NCBI GenBank assembly: GCA_903831455.1 | Contig: CAIKXV010000201.1 | Coordinates: forward strand, 1 to 64,000 | From: an uncultured Pseudomonadota bacterium | GTDB taxonomy: Bacteria > Pseudomonadota > Gammaproteobacteria > Burkholderiales > CAIKXV01 | DNA length: 64,000 bases | Direction of reading: 5' to 3' | Shown here: positions 1 through 9,221 of the stretch, one piece after another | Layout of the letters: every line of letters begins with the position of its first letter | How positions within the stretch are numbered: the stretch's first letter is position 1 | Position numbers and translations under genes: made by a program | Notes under the pieces: generated by a model | Told to the model about the DNA's origin: nothing | Seen by the model: only the letters and a program-made list of their open reading frames with translations | Database searches by the model: none

Positions 1-3000
1 GCGCTGGCCGAGGCGGTGCCATCGGAGACCTGCGTGGTCAGCGTGCGCGCGGCGGTGTTGTGCAGGGCGGTGGTGTAGGTGATGTTGCCGGCGGTGGTGA
101 AGAAGGCGTTGAGGGCCGCGGGAGTGCCGTCGAAGGTGCGGGCGGTGGCGGTGCCGGCGACGGTGACGCCGCCACCGGAGGACGCGGCCAGGACGCCGTC
201 GGCGATGGAGAGGGTGACGGTGAGGGTCGCGCTGTCGGCGTCGGCGAACGGCGTGCCGGTGTAGGTGAGGTTGCCGGCCACGTCCTCGGTGACGGTGAAG
301 CCCGCCGGCGCGCTGACCGTGGGCGCTGCAGCTTCCGTTCGGGCAGTCAATCGGTACGCGGCGATCGCGCCCGAGAAGGTGTTCCCATCCGAGAGGTAGA
401 AAGGCCGGCCTACTGCGGCCGAGGGTGTCGAGACCCCGAGGAAGATGCCGCCGACAGCGGACGAACTGTCGACCCGAAGCACATACGGGGTGTCGGACAG
501 CAGCGCAGGGTCGCCCACGTCGAACTCGTACCACCCGGCACCCTGCGCGATCGAGGAAGCCGTCAACGTCGCGGAGGCGTTCGCGGGTGGCGGGCTGGCG
601 TTGGCAAGCGGGGGCGAGTTCCACAGCGGGCGAAGCGACACGGTGATCATGTCCTCGGACGGTGCCGCGCCGTCGATGGAACCCAGCACGATGCCGACCT
701 TGATCCTCGAGCCGGCCGCAATGACGGTCGGTGAATCGATCTGCACGCGTTGTCCCCAGGACTGCCCGCTCTTCAGTTCAAACTGCGTCAGGTCCAGCGA
801 GGACAGTTGGGGGTCGTGCCCGGGCAGCACGGTCTCGTCCGGCGAACTGGCGAGAACGAGGGCTCGTTGCGAGATTGCCGGCGTCCCGTCGGAGACCTCG
901 ATCTCGACCACGCGGGTGGTCAGCGGGGCATTGGGTTCGGCGTTGTCGAAGGTCAGCGAGCGCAGGATCTGCCGGTAGCTTTCGATCGGAGCCTCGCCCA
1001 TCACCTCCAGGGTGCCGGTGGTCGCGTCGAACAGCCAACCGAGGCCGGTACCGGACGAATCGACCGATAGCACGTCGGACTCGCCCCCGGGCCGCTCGAG
1101 GAAACGCGCGGTCAGGCGAACGAGCATCGCACTGTCCACGTCGTCGAGGATCGCGTCGGAGTCGATGATCGAGGCCGGCCCGCCGCCGCGCACCCACTCG
1201 GGCTGGATGTTGCCCGCGGTGGCCTGCGAACTGTCGTCCGGGTCCAGGTCCATCGTCGGCGCGTCGTTGACGGGGGTCACCGTCACCGCAGCGCTGGCCA
1301 CGTCGCTGTTGCCCGAAGCGTCGGTGACGACGACCTTGAGCAGGCGGGTGGTCGCGACCGGGCTCTCGTGCTGTGTCGAGAACTGCAGGTGGCGCAGCAC
1401 GGCGTGGTGGGCTTCATTCGTCGCATCCGGTCCCTGCAGCACGATCTGCAACGGCGAGTCGACCGTGCCCGCACCGGTCACGTTGCCGATCAACAGGCCG
1501 TCGAGGACCGAATCGCGATACCACAGTACGTTGTTGCCGACGACGTCGATGCCGCCCAGCGTTCCCGGGGGGTCGCGACGCAGGCTGAGCAGGTCGCCGC
1601 TCACGCCGCCGGTGGCCAGACCGAAGGTGATGTGGAATGTCTCCGAGGCCAGCGAGTCGAGATCGGTGACGCTCGCAAGCCGGAACTCAATGGGCGCGGC
1701 GCCCTCCACGTGGACAGGGTCGTAGGCGCCCAGATCGAGCGAGGGGCCGTCGCCCAGTGGAGTGACCTGCAGCCGGCGAACGAAGATGTCGCCGACATCG
1801 TTGGCGAGGCTGCGCCAGCTGATCACTGCGCGCCCGTCGCGGAAGGCGACCGAGGGTTCTCGCTGGTCGCCCACCGTTCCCTGGTTGACGATGACCTCGC
1901 CGCTCAGCGGTCGCCCGTCTGGCGCGAACTGGCGCGCGATGATGGCGTGGCCGCTGCCATCCTGCAGGTAGCTCATCCAGCTCAGGACGAACTCGCCCGA
2001 AGCGCCCATGGCCAGCGATGCATCTCCCTGGCTGGAAGCCGTCGTCGTGTTGGCAAGGAAGCTGCTGCCCACCGGGACGCCCTGACTGTCGTAGAGCTGG
2101 ACCTTGAGCTCGGAGCCGAAGGCCGCGCCATTGGTGTCGGTCCAGGCAATCGCGAACCGACCGAAGGCGTCCATGCCTACGCTCGGGAACCCCAGGGCGC
2201 TGGGCACCGCCGCGACCTGGAACGTGGATCCAGCAGCCTGGCCAGTGCGATCGTAGCGAGCGGCGTAGATACCTGCTCCCGTCTCGCTCCAGGCCACGAC
2301 GAAATCGCCGTCGTCATCCATCGCGAGGGCGGGTTCGTACAGTTCGTTCCCGGTCGCGCGGTCGACGCGGATCAGGCCGGTGAGCGGGCTGCCGTCGGCG
2401 TTGAACACGCGCACGTCGAGCCGGGTTTGGTCGACCGAGATGGCGGCCAGCGCATAGCGACCGCTCTCCGGGGCCATCGCGATCGTGAGGCCGTGCTGGT
2501 CCGCGAATCCGGCGACCGCGTTGGCTGGCGAGCCGACCGCGGCGCCGGCGGCGTCGAACCGCTGGACCCAAATGTTCGAGCCAGTCCACGCGACCACGCT
2601 GTTTCCGGCGTTGTCCATCGCCAGCACGGGATACTTTCCCGGCTGGCCGAGCAGCGTGGGGCTGCCCGCGGCTGTTCCGTCGGCCTCGTACCGCTGGATC
2701 CGCGATTCCTCGATATCCTGCTCGAACCACGCGGCGACGAAGCGACCGCTGGCATCGAGCGCCACCGCCGGGCCTGCCCAGTTCGTCAACTGAACGTCAG
2801 CCGCGCTCGCGTGGACCTGCTGATCCGTGCCCTGGGCGATGAGGTCGAGCACGCCCTGCCATTGGGGGACGTCGAGCGTGGTGGTGTCGATCACGCCGGA
2901 CTGGATCTCGAGCGTCCAGTCGCCGCCGGAGCGTGCGTGGCCCGTCGGATCGTCGCTGGCCTTCACGTCGGCACGGGTGAGTCGCGCCAGCTCCGCGACC

Positions 3001-3623
3001 GCGGCGAGGCCGACCTCGCCCTGCGCGAAGTCGCAGCCGTAGATCAGCAGGTCGCCGTCCTGCGCGAGCGATGCCCCGAGGCGCTCGAGCAGTTGGCGGG
3101 TCTGCTCCGAGGGGAACGTGAGGTCCAGCCGGTCCGCGCCCAGTTGCATCGAGCCTGGCGAGGCATGCGCGATCAGGTGCACCGCCTGGATCCCGGATCG
3201 GTCGGCGAGCGCCTCGACCACCTGAAGCAGTCCGGACCGGTCGGCCCCGATCGTGACGACTTCGATGCCCCGTGCACGGGCGGTGTCGAACAGGGCTTCA
3301 GGCGCCTCGACTCCTGCGTCGACAAACAGGATCTGCGCGGCGGCGACTGTCGGTGTATCGGTAGGACCCGAGTCCCGGTCGGGTGTCAGGGCGCGAGGCG
3401 AGTCCATGCGTCCGACATCGATCCGCTCGCCGGGGGCGGGGGTCGACGCGGATGGCGAGGCTGTCGAGCCGGCATCCAGAGCCTCCTCGAACAGGCGCAC
3501 CTGCGCCACCTCTGCGTCCAGCGTTGCCCCCCATGGCGCAGGCATGTCGGTCGAATAGAGGACGCGGGATTCCAGCCACTCGAGCGAAGGGCGGATACGG
3601 GTGGGGGCGGGCCGACGTTTCAC
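1..3623 (-). CDS. Giant surface/secreted protein with LEPR-like motif and DUF4347 (partial, 3' end outside window)
   Basis: An open frame of more than 1,200 codons runs off the left edge. It starts at GTG 3623, whose GTGA overlaps the stop of the SecA-like gene. Residues 17-24 read LESRVLYS, close to the LEPR-XLL signature found at the N-terminus of some very large exported proteins. A DUF4347 domain follows (about residues 97-260), with IAHASPG (His153) and IYGCDFAQG (Cys197). These could form a caspase-fold His-Cys pair, which is inference. Next come repeated beta-rich segments with VVAW-type strands, resembling propeller blades, then Ig/cadherin-like modules with VTVTPVNDAPT linkers. No classical signal peptide is visible, so export may depend on the adjacent SecA-like and HlyD-type genes. 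The likely role is adhesion or surface layering. Total length is unknown. Confidence 0.85.
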   Translation of the reverse strand, partial: MKRRPAPTRIRPSLEWLESRVLYSTDMPAPWGATLDAEVAQVRLFEEALDAGSTASPSASTPAPGERIDVGRMDSPRALTPDRDSGPTDTPTVAAAQILFVDAGVEAPEALFDTARARGIEVVTIGADRSGLLQVVEALADRSGIQAVHLIAHASPGSMQLGADRLDLTFPSEQTRQLLERLGASLAQDGDLLIYGCDFAQGEVGLAAVAELARLTRADVKASDDPTGHARSGGDWTLEIQSGVIDTTTLDVPQWQGVLDLIAQGTDQQVHASAADVQLTNWAGPAVALDASGRFVAAWFEQDIEESRIQRYEADGTAAGSPTLLGQPGKYPVLAMDNAGNSVVAWTGSNIWVQRFDAAGAAVGSPANAVAGFADQHGLTIAMAPESGRYALAAISVDQTRLDVRVFNADGSPLTGLIRVDRATGNELYEPALAMDDDGDFVVAWSETGAGIYAARYDRTGQAAGSTFQVAAVPSALGFPSVGMDAFGRFAIAWTDTNGAAFGSELKVQLYDSQGVPVGSSFLANTTTASSQGDASLAMGASGEFVLSWMSYLQDGSGHAIIARQFAPDGRPLSGEVIVNQGTVGDQREPSVAFRDGRAVISWRSLANDVGDIFVRRLQVTPLGDGPSLDLGAYDPVHVEGAAPIEFRLASVTDLDSLASETFHITFGLATGGVSGDLLSLRRDPPGTLGGIDVVGNNVLWYRDSVLDGLLIGNVTGAGTVDSPLQIVLQGPDATNEAHHAVLRHLQFSTQHESPVATTRLLKVVVTDASGNSDVASAAVTVTPVNDAPTMDLDPDDSSQATAGNIQPEWVRGGGPASIIDSDAILDDVDSAMLVRLTARFLERPGGESDVLSVDSSGTGLGWLFDATTGTLEVMGEAPIESYRQILRSLTFDNAEPNAPLTTRVVEIEVSDGTPAISQRALVLASSPDETVLPGHDPQLSSLDLTQFELKSGQSWGQRVQIDSPTVIAAGSRIKVGIVLGSIDGAAPSEDMITVSLRPLWNSPPLANASPPPANASATLTASSIAQGAGWYEFDVGDPALLSDTPYVLRVDSSSAVGGIFLGVSTPSAAVGRPFYLSDGNTFSGAIAAYRLTARTEAAAPTVSAPAGFTVTEDVAGNLTYTGTPFADADSATLTVTLSIADGVLAASSGGGVTVAGTATARTFDGTPAALNAFFTTAGNITYTTALHNTAARTLTTQVSDGTASAS

Positions 3624-5536
3624 GGCTCGGGTCCTATATCCAGTTCGAGCGACCGCATCCGGTCGCGCACGATCATCGCGCGGCGTACCGCACGCGCCCG
3701 ATGTTCCTCGCGCAACTGGGGGAGTTCGAGCAGGCGATCCGCCGACCAGCCGCGCAGCATGAACGGAAGGCGCGACAGTGCGCGCGCGAGGCCGACGCCC
3801 CAGGTTCGCAGGAACAGCGGCTGGAACCGATGCACCACGCGCTCGCAGGAGCCGGGATCTCCCTGCCGCGCGGCGCGGCCGTAGAGTTGCCGGTCGATGC
3901 GACGCGAACGATTGTGCTGGCAGGCGATCACGTGCAGTCCGCCGCTCGATTCGGCGTGCGGGTGCAACCGGATGTCGGTACCCCGCCCCGCCATGTTGGT
4001 GGTGAGGGTCACCTGCCCGGGTTGTCCGGCAGCCGCGATGCACGCAGCCTCGTCGGCATCCTGCCGTGCATGCAGGACCTGGTGGTCGATGCCGGCGCCG
4101 CGCAAGTGGACCGAAAGCCGTTCGGCATCGATCACGCTGTCCATCGCGACCAGCACCGGACGACCCCTCACCCGCATCTCGCGTATGCGCGCGATCACGA
4201 CCGCGGTCTGCTCCTCGGCGTCGGCGACCAGGCGGGTGGGCATCCGACGCAGGCACGACGGGCGGCGCAGCGGGATCCGGACCACCGGGAGTCCGTACAC
4301 CGATTCGAGCTCGCGCCGCTCCTCGCGGAGCGTACCGCTGGTGCCGGACAGGTGCAGGTACCGGGGGAAGAAGCGCTGGTAGGTGATCTGCGTCGCTGTT
4401 CGCGTCAGCGGCGGCAGGGGGCAGCCTTCCTTGAGGCAGACGAACGCGTGCAGTTCATTCGCCCAGATCCGACCGGGGGCTGCGCGCCCGGTGGCCTCGT
4501 CGATGATCTGCACGGTGCCGCCTCGCACCACGTAGTGGCGATCGCGCTCGTGCAGGTAGATGGCGGCCAGGGCGGTCCGCACGTATTCCTCGCGATGGCG
4601 GGCGGTGCGAAACGGCGTGGAAGCCGCGGGTCGGGCGTTCAGTTGCCGGGTCCCTTCGGCCGTGAGACGAGCGCTCCGCGCGTGCGTATCGAGGATGAAG
4701 TGCTCTTCGGGTTCGAGCGCGGTGGCGGCGTCGAGCGCGGCAGCCAGACGGACCTCGCGATCCGCGGCGGCAACGGGCGTCGACAGGATCAGCGGCATCA
4801 GCGCTTCGTCGAGCAGTACGCTGTCCGCCTCGTCCACGATGGCCATCCAGAGGCCGCGCAGCAGGGTGACTCTGTCGGCGATGGGCCGGGCTAGACGATC
4901 GACGCTCGCGATCAGCGGGGAGAGCGCGCGCGGACGCACGAGCCGATCGCGCAGGTAGTCGAACGCCAGCTCGCGCCCCGGGCAGTACGTGATGTCGCAG
5001 TCGTAGGCCTTCCGACGGAGCGCGGGCGCGCTCGCGCCGGTGACGACGCCGCAAGTCAGGCCGAGATGGTGGTAGAGCGGGGACAGGGTGCTCGCGTCGC
5101 GCTCCGCCAGATAGTCGTTGGCGGTGACCACGTGGACGGGGCGACCGGACAGGGCTCCGCACGCGGCCGCCAGAGCGACCGCCAGTGTCTTGCCCTCGCC
5201 GGTCGCCATCTCGACCAGGCGGCCGTCGAGCAGTGCGCGGGCGGCTTCCCGTTGCCCGGGGTAGGGGGTGATCCCCAGGCTTGCGCGGCACGCGTCGGCC
5301 ACGCGATCCAGCACCGCGTCCTGCGCGGCGCGATCGGCAAGATTGCCCGAGAGTCGCGCGCGAAGTTCGTGCAGCGGAAATGACCGGGCGCTCGCGTCGG
5401 CGTCCGTGCGCGCGGAACGTAAGCCCCGCAGCCAGGCCAGCGAACGGCGCGCTCGGTCAAGCGGACCGTAACGCGCGACCGGATCGCGTTCAGGATAGCT
5501 GCCCAGCAGCAGCGTCGAGGCGGGCAGGGCGTTCAT
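3620..5536 (-). CDS. SecA-like preprotein translocase ATPase, short form
   Basis: This 638-aa protein carries the SecA motor motifs: MATGEGKT Walker A (about 110-117), DEAD (236-239) and NMAGRGTDI with a GRAARQGDPGS motif VI (about 514 onward). The region between the motor halves has the YHHLGLTCGVVTG and ITYCPGRELAFDYLRD signatures of SecA. It is much shorter than housekeeping SecA (about 900 aa). It ends soon after motif VI, without the C-terminal zinc-binding Cys cluster or a clear long wing/scaffold region, so it is an accessory SecA rather than the main one. ATG 5536 is preceded by GGAGG at good spacing; the longer upstream frame is not supported. The stop overlaps the GTG of the giant DUF4347 gene, implying translational coupling and a role in exporting that protein (inference). 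Confidence 0.88.
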   Translation of the reverse strand: MNALPASTLLLGSYPERDPVARYGPLDRARRSLAWLRGLRSARTDADASARSFPLHELRARLSGNLADRAAQDAVLDRVADACRASLGITPYPGQREAARALLDGRLVEMATGEGKTLAVALAAACGALSGRPVHVVTANDYLAERDASTLSPLYHHLGLTCGVVTGASAPALRRKAYDCDITYCPGRELAFDYLRDRLVRPRALSPLIASVDRLARPIADRVTLLRGLWMAIVDEADSVLLDEALMPLILSTPVAAADREVRLAAALDAATALEPEEHFILDTHARSARLTAEGTRQLNARPAASTPFRTARHREEYVRTALAAIYLHERDRHYVVRGGTVQIIDEATGRAAPGRIWANELHAFVCLKEGCPLPPLTRTATQITYQRFFPRYLHLSGTSGTLREERRELESVYGLPVVRIPLRRPSCLRRMPTRLVADAEEQTAVVIARIREMRVRGRPVLVAMDSVIDAERLSVHLRGAGIDHQVLHARQDADEAACIAAAGQPGQVTLTTNMAGRGTDIRLHPHAESSGGLHVIACQHNRSRRIDRQLYGRAARQGDPGSCERVVHRFQPLFLRTWGVGLARALSRLPFMLRGWSADRLLELPQLREEHRARAVRRAMIVRDRMRSLELDIGPEP

Positions 5537-5598
5537 GGCGCACCTCCGCCAGCCGACGGGCCGGATGACGCGCGTGGAGTGTACGAGCGCGGCATCGT

Positions 5599-7746
5599 TC
5601 AGGTTCCCGACTCGAAGCGCCGCAGGAAGACCTGCCTGAGGGCGCGCAGGCCCTGGGCGGCCAGGGTCGACCAGCCGTGATCGAACCGGACCCAGGCCCG
5701 CCCCTCGACCCGAACAGTCGTCGGGGCGGCGACCCGGACCTCGATGTGGACATACGGGTCGGCTGTGCGCAGGCCGCGTTCGTCGAGCGGGTCGGTCTCC
5801 AGCGAGCCCGCACCACGGGCGCCGAGTGCCGCGGCGGGCAGTTCGCGCACCGCGGCCGGCATGTCGCGCACCATCTCCGCGGGATGTCGACGTATCGGAT
5901 CGTCGGCGAACCTCGCCTCCGCCCCGTACAGGCGGTTGCGAAGCAGTGCTGCCGCCGTCTCGGGCACGGCGGCTCGAAGCTTCAACGGGGACCGATCGAG
6001 GATGTAGCCGATGGCCTCGCCCCGGTGCGCCCATCGCCCAGCGAGGTCGTGGGCCTGGGGCAGCGCGAGGGACCCTGCAACCGTGGCGCGGATCTCCAGC
6101 CGCTCGAGGCGAGTCGCGAGGTCGTCGCGCTCGGTCAGGGCGCGGCGCAGCGCCTCCTCGCCGTCGCTGGCCCTCAGCGGGTCACGGCCGAGCTGGCCGT
6201 AGCGCTCGGCCTCGAGTTCGGCGATCCTGGCGAGCACCCGTTCGTGGCGGGCGCGCAGCGCCGGATCATCGAGCGTGAGGATCAGGTCGCCGGGCACGAC
6301 CGCGCTGCCATCGGCCTGGTGAACCTGCATCACCAGGCCATCGACTTCGGGACGAAGCGTACGTCCCTCGCCGGGCTGGACCACGGCGTGTGCGGTGGTG
6401 TACTCGGGCAGCGGCACGGCGATCAGGAGCGCGGACAGCGCGACCAACCCGGTCGTGGTGCGCCACCGGACTCGCGCATGCCACGGCGTCCCCTGGCTGT
6501 TCCTGAGCAGGTCACGGACCAGTGTCCATGCGGGCACGAGCACGAGCCCGACCAGGCTGCCGACGGCCACGGCCGCCCCGAGCACCGAGGAGAACGATCC
6601 GATCCAGACCGCGATTCCGGCCGCCAGCAGCAGTCGACACAGGAACGCGAGCGGGGCATGGAGTTCCAGCCACGCACGCTCGCCGGAGTTCGCGGCCGGT
6701 AGGTCGGACTCGGACTCCAGGCCTGCAAGCCGATGCCAGCGCTGTCGCCAGAGCCTCTGGCTGCGGCTGCCCAGCTGGGGCAGGTCCAGTGCCTCCGAGA
6801 GGATGTGGTAGCCGTCGAAGCGCAGGAGCGGGTTGGCATTGAACAGGACCGTACCGATGCCCGCGACGAAGAACACCGCGAGCGCGAGGTCGCGCACAAC
6901 GCCGGGCGAGGCTTCGTTCCAGACGAGCAGCGCCAGCGCTGCAAGGGCGAGATCCGAGGCGATTCCCGCGGAGGCGACGACCAGGCGTTCGCCGCGCCGG
7001 GCGAGTGCCGTCGAGTCCGACGCGTCCACGTAGGGAGACGGAACGAGCACGAGCAGCGACACGCCGGCCTCGGGCACGTCCGCGCCGAAGCGGCGCGCCG
7101 CCAGTCCGTGGGCCAGTTCGTGGAGGGCCTTGGCCGGGATGAACACCAGCCACGCGAGGAAGAGCATCCAGGGCGTCCCCATGCGCTGGGCAACCTGCGC
7201 CTGCAGTTCCGCTGTTGCGGGCAGGGCAAGCGCGACGGCGCCCGCGACCAGAAGGATCCACCCCAGCCATCCGACGCGGCTGAACAAGACACGCCCCAAC
7301 GGGGCCATTCGATCCAGGAGCGGCGTGGGCGATCCCAGGGGTACGCGCAAGGCCAGCGGATTGATTCTCTCGCGCATTCGCCGCGCGGCCTGGCGACCCC
7401 GCCGCCAGGCCCGCGAGGCGAAATCCGGAAGGACGTCCATCGTCACCATGCCCTGCGCCACCAGCTGCCCGAGCAGGTGGACGATCTCATCCTGGGTCGG
7501 CAGATCCTCGCCCGCGACCTCCGCGAGCCGATCCCAGGTCTGCTCGACCGTGCGCGCGCCATCCAACCGGCCGACGAACTGCCAGGCCTGCGGGTTGAGA
7601 CGGCAGCGCTGACCGGAAATCGGATCCGACAGCACATGCCAGATTTCGCCGCGCGTGACCTGGCGGCTGATCTGGATGCTGGAGCGCAGCCGTGGCCTGC
7701 GTTCGGCCACGCGATGCCACACGGGGCTGAAGAGGCTGCTGGTCAT
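5599..7746 (-). CDS. PqqD-like / M50 site-2-type metalloprotease / HlyD-like fusion membrane protein
   Basis: This 715-aa protein has three parts. Residues about 30-105 form a PqqD-like domain (DPISGQRCRLNPQAW, then a helical stretch). The middle is a polytopic membrane M50 metallopeptidase with a HELAH zinc motif (about 209-213) and NPLLRFDGYH (about 305-314), whose Asp is the usual third ligand. The C-terminal part is a HlyD-like barrel-sandwich hybrid with a coiled coil, including the segment EVDGLVMQVHQADGSAVVPG. Such proteins are often annotated as peptide zinc metalloproteases or HlyD-family secretion proteins. Its ATG overlaps the stop of the GAF-HlyD gene (ATGA), so the two are co-translated. 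It probably works in the inner membrane with the neighbouring adaptors. Substrate cleavage is inferred, not shown. Confidence 0.85.
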   Translation of the reverse strand: MTSSLFSPVWHRVAERRPRLRSSIQISRQVTRGEIWHVLSDPISGQRCRLNPQAWQFVGRLDGARTVEQTWDRLAEVAGEDLPTQDEIVHLLGQLVAQGMVTMDVLPDFASRAWRRGRQAARRMRERINPLALRVPLGSPTPLLDRMAPLGRVLFSRVGWLGWILLVAGAVALALPATAELQAQVAQRMGTPWMLFLAWLVFIPAKALHELAHGLAARRFGADVPEAGVSLLVLVPSPYVDASDSTALARRGERLVVASAGIASDLALAALALLVWNEASPGVVRDLALAVFFVAGIGTVLFNANPLLRFDGYHILSEALDLPQLGSRSQRLWRQRWHRLAGLESESDLPAANSGERAWLELHAPLAFLCRLLLAAGIAVWIGSFSSVLGAAVAVGSLVGLVLVPAWTLVRDLLRNSQGTPWHARVRWRTTTGLVALSALLIAVPLPEYTTAHAVVQPGEGRTLRPEVDGLVMQVHQADGSAVVPGDLILTLDDPALRARHERVLARIAELEAERYGQLGRDPLRASDGEEALRRALTERDDLATRLERLEIRATVAGSLALPQAHDLAGRWAHRGEAIGYILDRSPLKLRAAVPETAAALLRNRLYGAEARFADDPIRRHPAEMVRDMPAAVRELPAAALGARGAGSLETDPLDERGLRTADPYVHIEVRVAAPTTVRVEGRAWVRFDHGWSTLAAQGLRALRQVFLRRFESGT

Positions 7747-9221
7747 GGGAACCACGTGCCGGCTGACCACAGTCGGAGGCGTATCCAGTCGATGAGCCAG
7801 CGCCCCCAGGCGATCGCAAGCGCGCTGCGCCCGGCGTCGAATCGCACCTGACCCTGGAGGCCCGGCCGCATGCTGGCCTGTGCGCCGTCGGCGGGGGCCG
7901 CCTCGACCTCGTAGAAGGTGCGGCCGTCGCGACTGGTGGCGACGGGCGAGCGCCTTTGCACGGTGACGGCGAAGCGCTGCGAGGGCAACGCCGTGAGCAC
8001 CAGGGTGCCCTGTGCGTCGCCCGGGAGGCGCCCGATGTCGCGCTCGTCGATCTCGGCGATGACCCGATGGCGTCCCTCCGGAGCTACGGTCAGCAGGACC
8101 TCGCCGCGCCTGACCGGCGCCCCGAGCGACTGCGAGAGGTCGCCGCGGATGAGGACGCCGTCGAACGGCGCCACGAGCCGGCTGCGCGCGATCTGCGCCT
8201 CGACCCGGTCGAGGTCGGCTCGTGCCTCGGCGGCTCGGGCGAAGGCGGTCGCGTACTGGGCCCGATCGCCGCGCACCAGCGCGTTGCGGTAGGCGTTCTC
8301 GTGCTGGCTCAGCAGCGCGGTCCAGCGATCGCGCTCGAGTTCGAGATCCTCGCGCGCCATCTCCGCGAGCACCTGGCCTGCGCGGATGGTGTCGCCTGGC
8401 CGGGCGTGGACGGCACCGAGGAAGCCATCGACCGGCGAGACCAGGGTGCGCTGCAGTTCGCCTTCGATCCGGGCCGGTGCGCCCACGCGGTCGGAAACCG
8501 GCAACACGGCGATGGCGAGGACCACCGCCGCGACCAGCCATCGGGTACGCTGCCGCGCACGTCGGTCCTCTGGCGCGCGCTTCCATTGCAACCACGCCCG
8601 CTCGATCGTTCCCGCCTCCGCGATCTGGCGCAAGGCCAGCACGGGCGCGAGGGACGCGAGGATGTCGGGCGCCAATCCCAGGCCATGTGGGTCGGGGTGC
8701 GACAGGGCGTGCTCGAAGGTCACGGCACCCAGCGCCCGCTCGCCGTCGATGAGCGGCACGGTCGTGAGGCGGGTCTGCGAGAGGCGCGCGTACTGGGCAT
8801 GCAACATGCGTATGCGGGGCGACTCGGCCTCCTCGCCAGGCCAGCGGATCACGGCCGCCTGGTCGATGGACTCGTCCATCGCCTGTTCGAGGGCATTGAC
8901 TCGCGAGGCGCCCGCCTGGAGTTCGGGCTCGGCCGAGCCGGCGATCAGGCGAACCGTGCGCCCCCTGCGTAGCCCGATGGACACTCGCTCTGCCCCATAC
9001 GTCCGCGCGAGTTCGGAGGCGATCGCGGCTGCGCCGAGCGCAAGGTCGGGCTGGCCGTGGAACAGGGCTTGCAGGTGCAGCGCGAGTTCGAGCGGGTTGA
9101 TCGAGCGCGCGGCCTCTTCCGGTACCGGCGCGGCTACCGAGGATCCGGGGGAACGGCCGTCCGCGCGTTCGGACCTGTCATCGATCGATCGAGCGGCATC
9201 GGGACGGGTTTGATCGGTCAT
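7743..9221 (-). CDS. GAF domain-HlyD family periplasmic adaptor fusion
   Basis: This 492-aa protein opens with a low-complexity leader. A GAF-like sensory fold follows (about 45-205), with ALGAAAIASELARTYGAERV and LTTVPLIDGERALGAVTFE. One membrane helix lies at about 228-243. The periplasmic part is a HlyD-type adaptor: the half-lipoyl motif VDGFLGAVHARPGDTIRAG, an alpha-helical hairpin and a beta-barrel. It is therefore a membrane-fusion protein with a cytosolic sensor domain, an uncommon layout. ATG 9221 lacks a clear Shine-Dalgarno; the bases just upstream read CCCTCC. It is the first gene of the minus-strand set leading through the M50-HlyD and SecA-like genes to the giant DUF4347 protein. 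The ligand of the GAF domain is unknown. Confidence 0.85.
   Translation of the reverse strand: MTDQTRPDAARSIDDRSERADGRSPGSSVAAPVPEEAARSINPLELALHLQALFHGQPDLALGAAAIASELARTYGAERVSIGLRRGRTVRLIAGSAEPELQAGASRVNALEQAMDESIDQAAVIRWPGEEAESPRIRMLHAQYARLSQTRLTTVPLIDGERALGAVTFEHALSHPDPHGLGLAPDILASLAPVLALRQIAEAGTIERAWLQWKRAPEDRRARQRTRWLVAAVVLAIAVLPVSDRVGAPARIEGELQRTLVSPVDGFLGAVHARPGDTIRAGQVLAEMAREDLELERDRWTALLSQHENAYRNALVRGDRAQYATAFARAAEARADLDRVEAQIARSRLVAPFDGVLIRGDLSQSLGAPVRRGEVLLTVAPEGRHRVIAEIDERDIGRLPGDAQGTLVLTALPSQRFAVTVQRRSPVATSRDGRTFYEVEAAPADGAQASMRPGLQGQVRFDAGRSALAIAWGRWLIDWIRLRLWSAGTWFP

Noticed and set aside
1368-3884. Long plus-strand open frame of 838 codons
   Set aside because: It lies antisense to the DUF4347 gene. 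Its product is Arg/Gly/Ala-rich without domains, while the minus strand gives coherent domains. A high-GC shadow.
3383-4894. Plus-strand frame of 503 codons across the SecA-like gene
   Set aside because: Antisense to recognised SecA motifs; no domain and no ribosome site.
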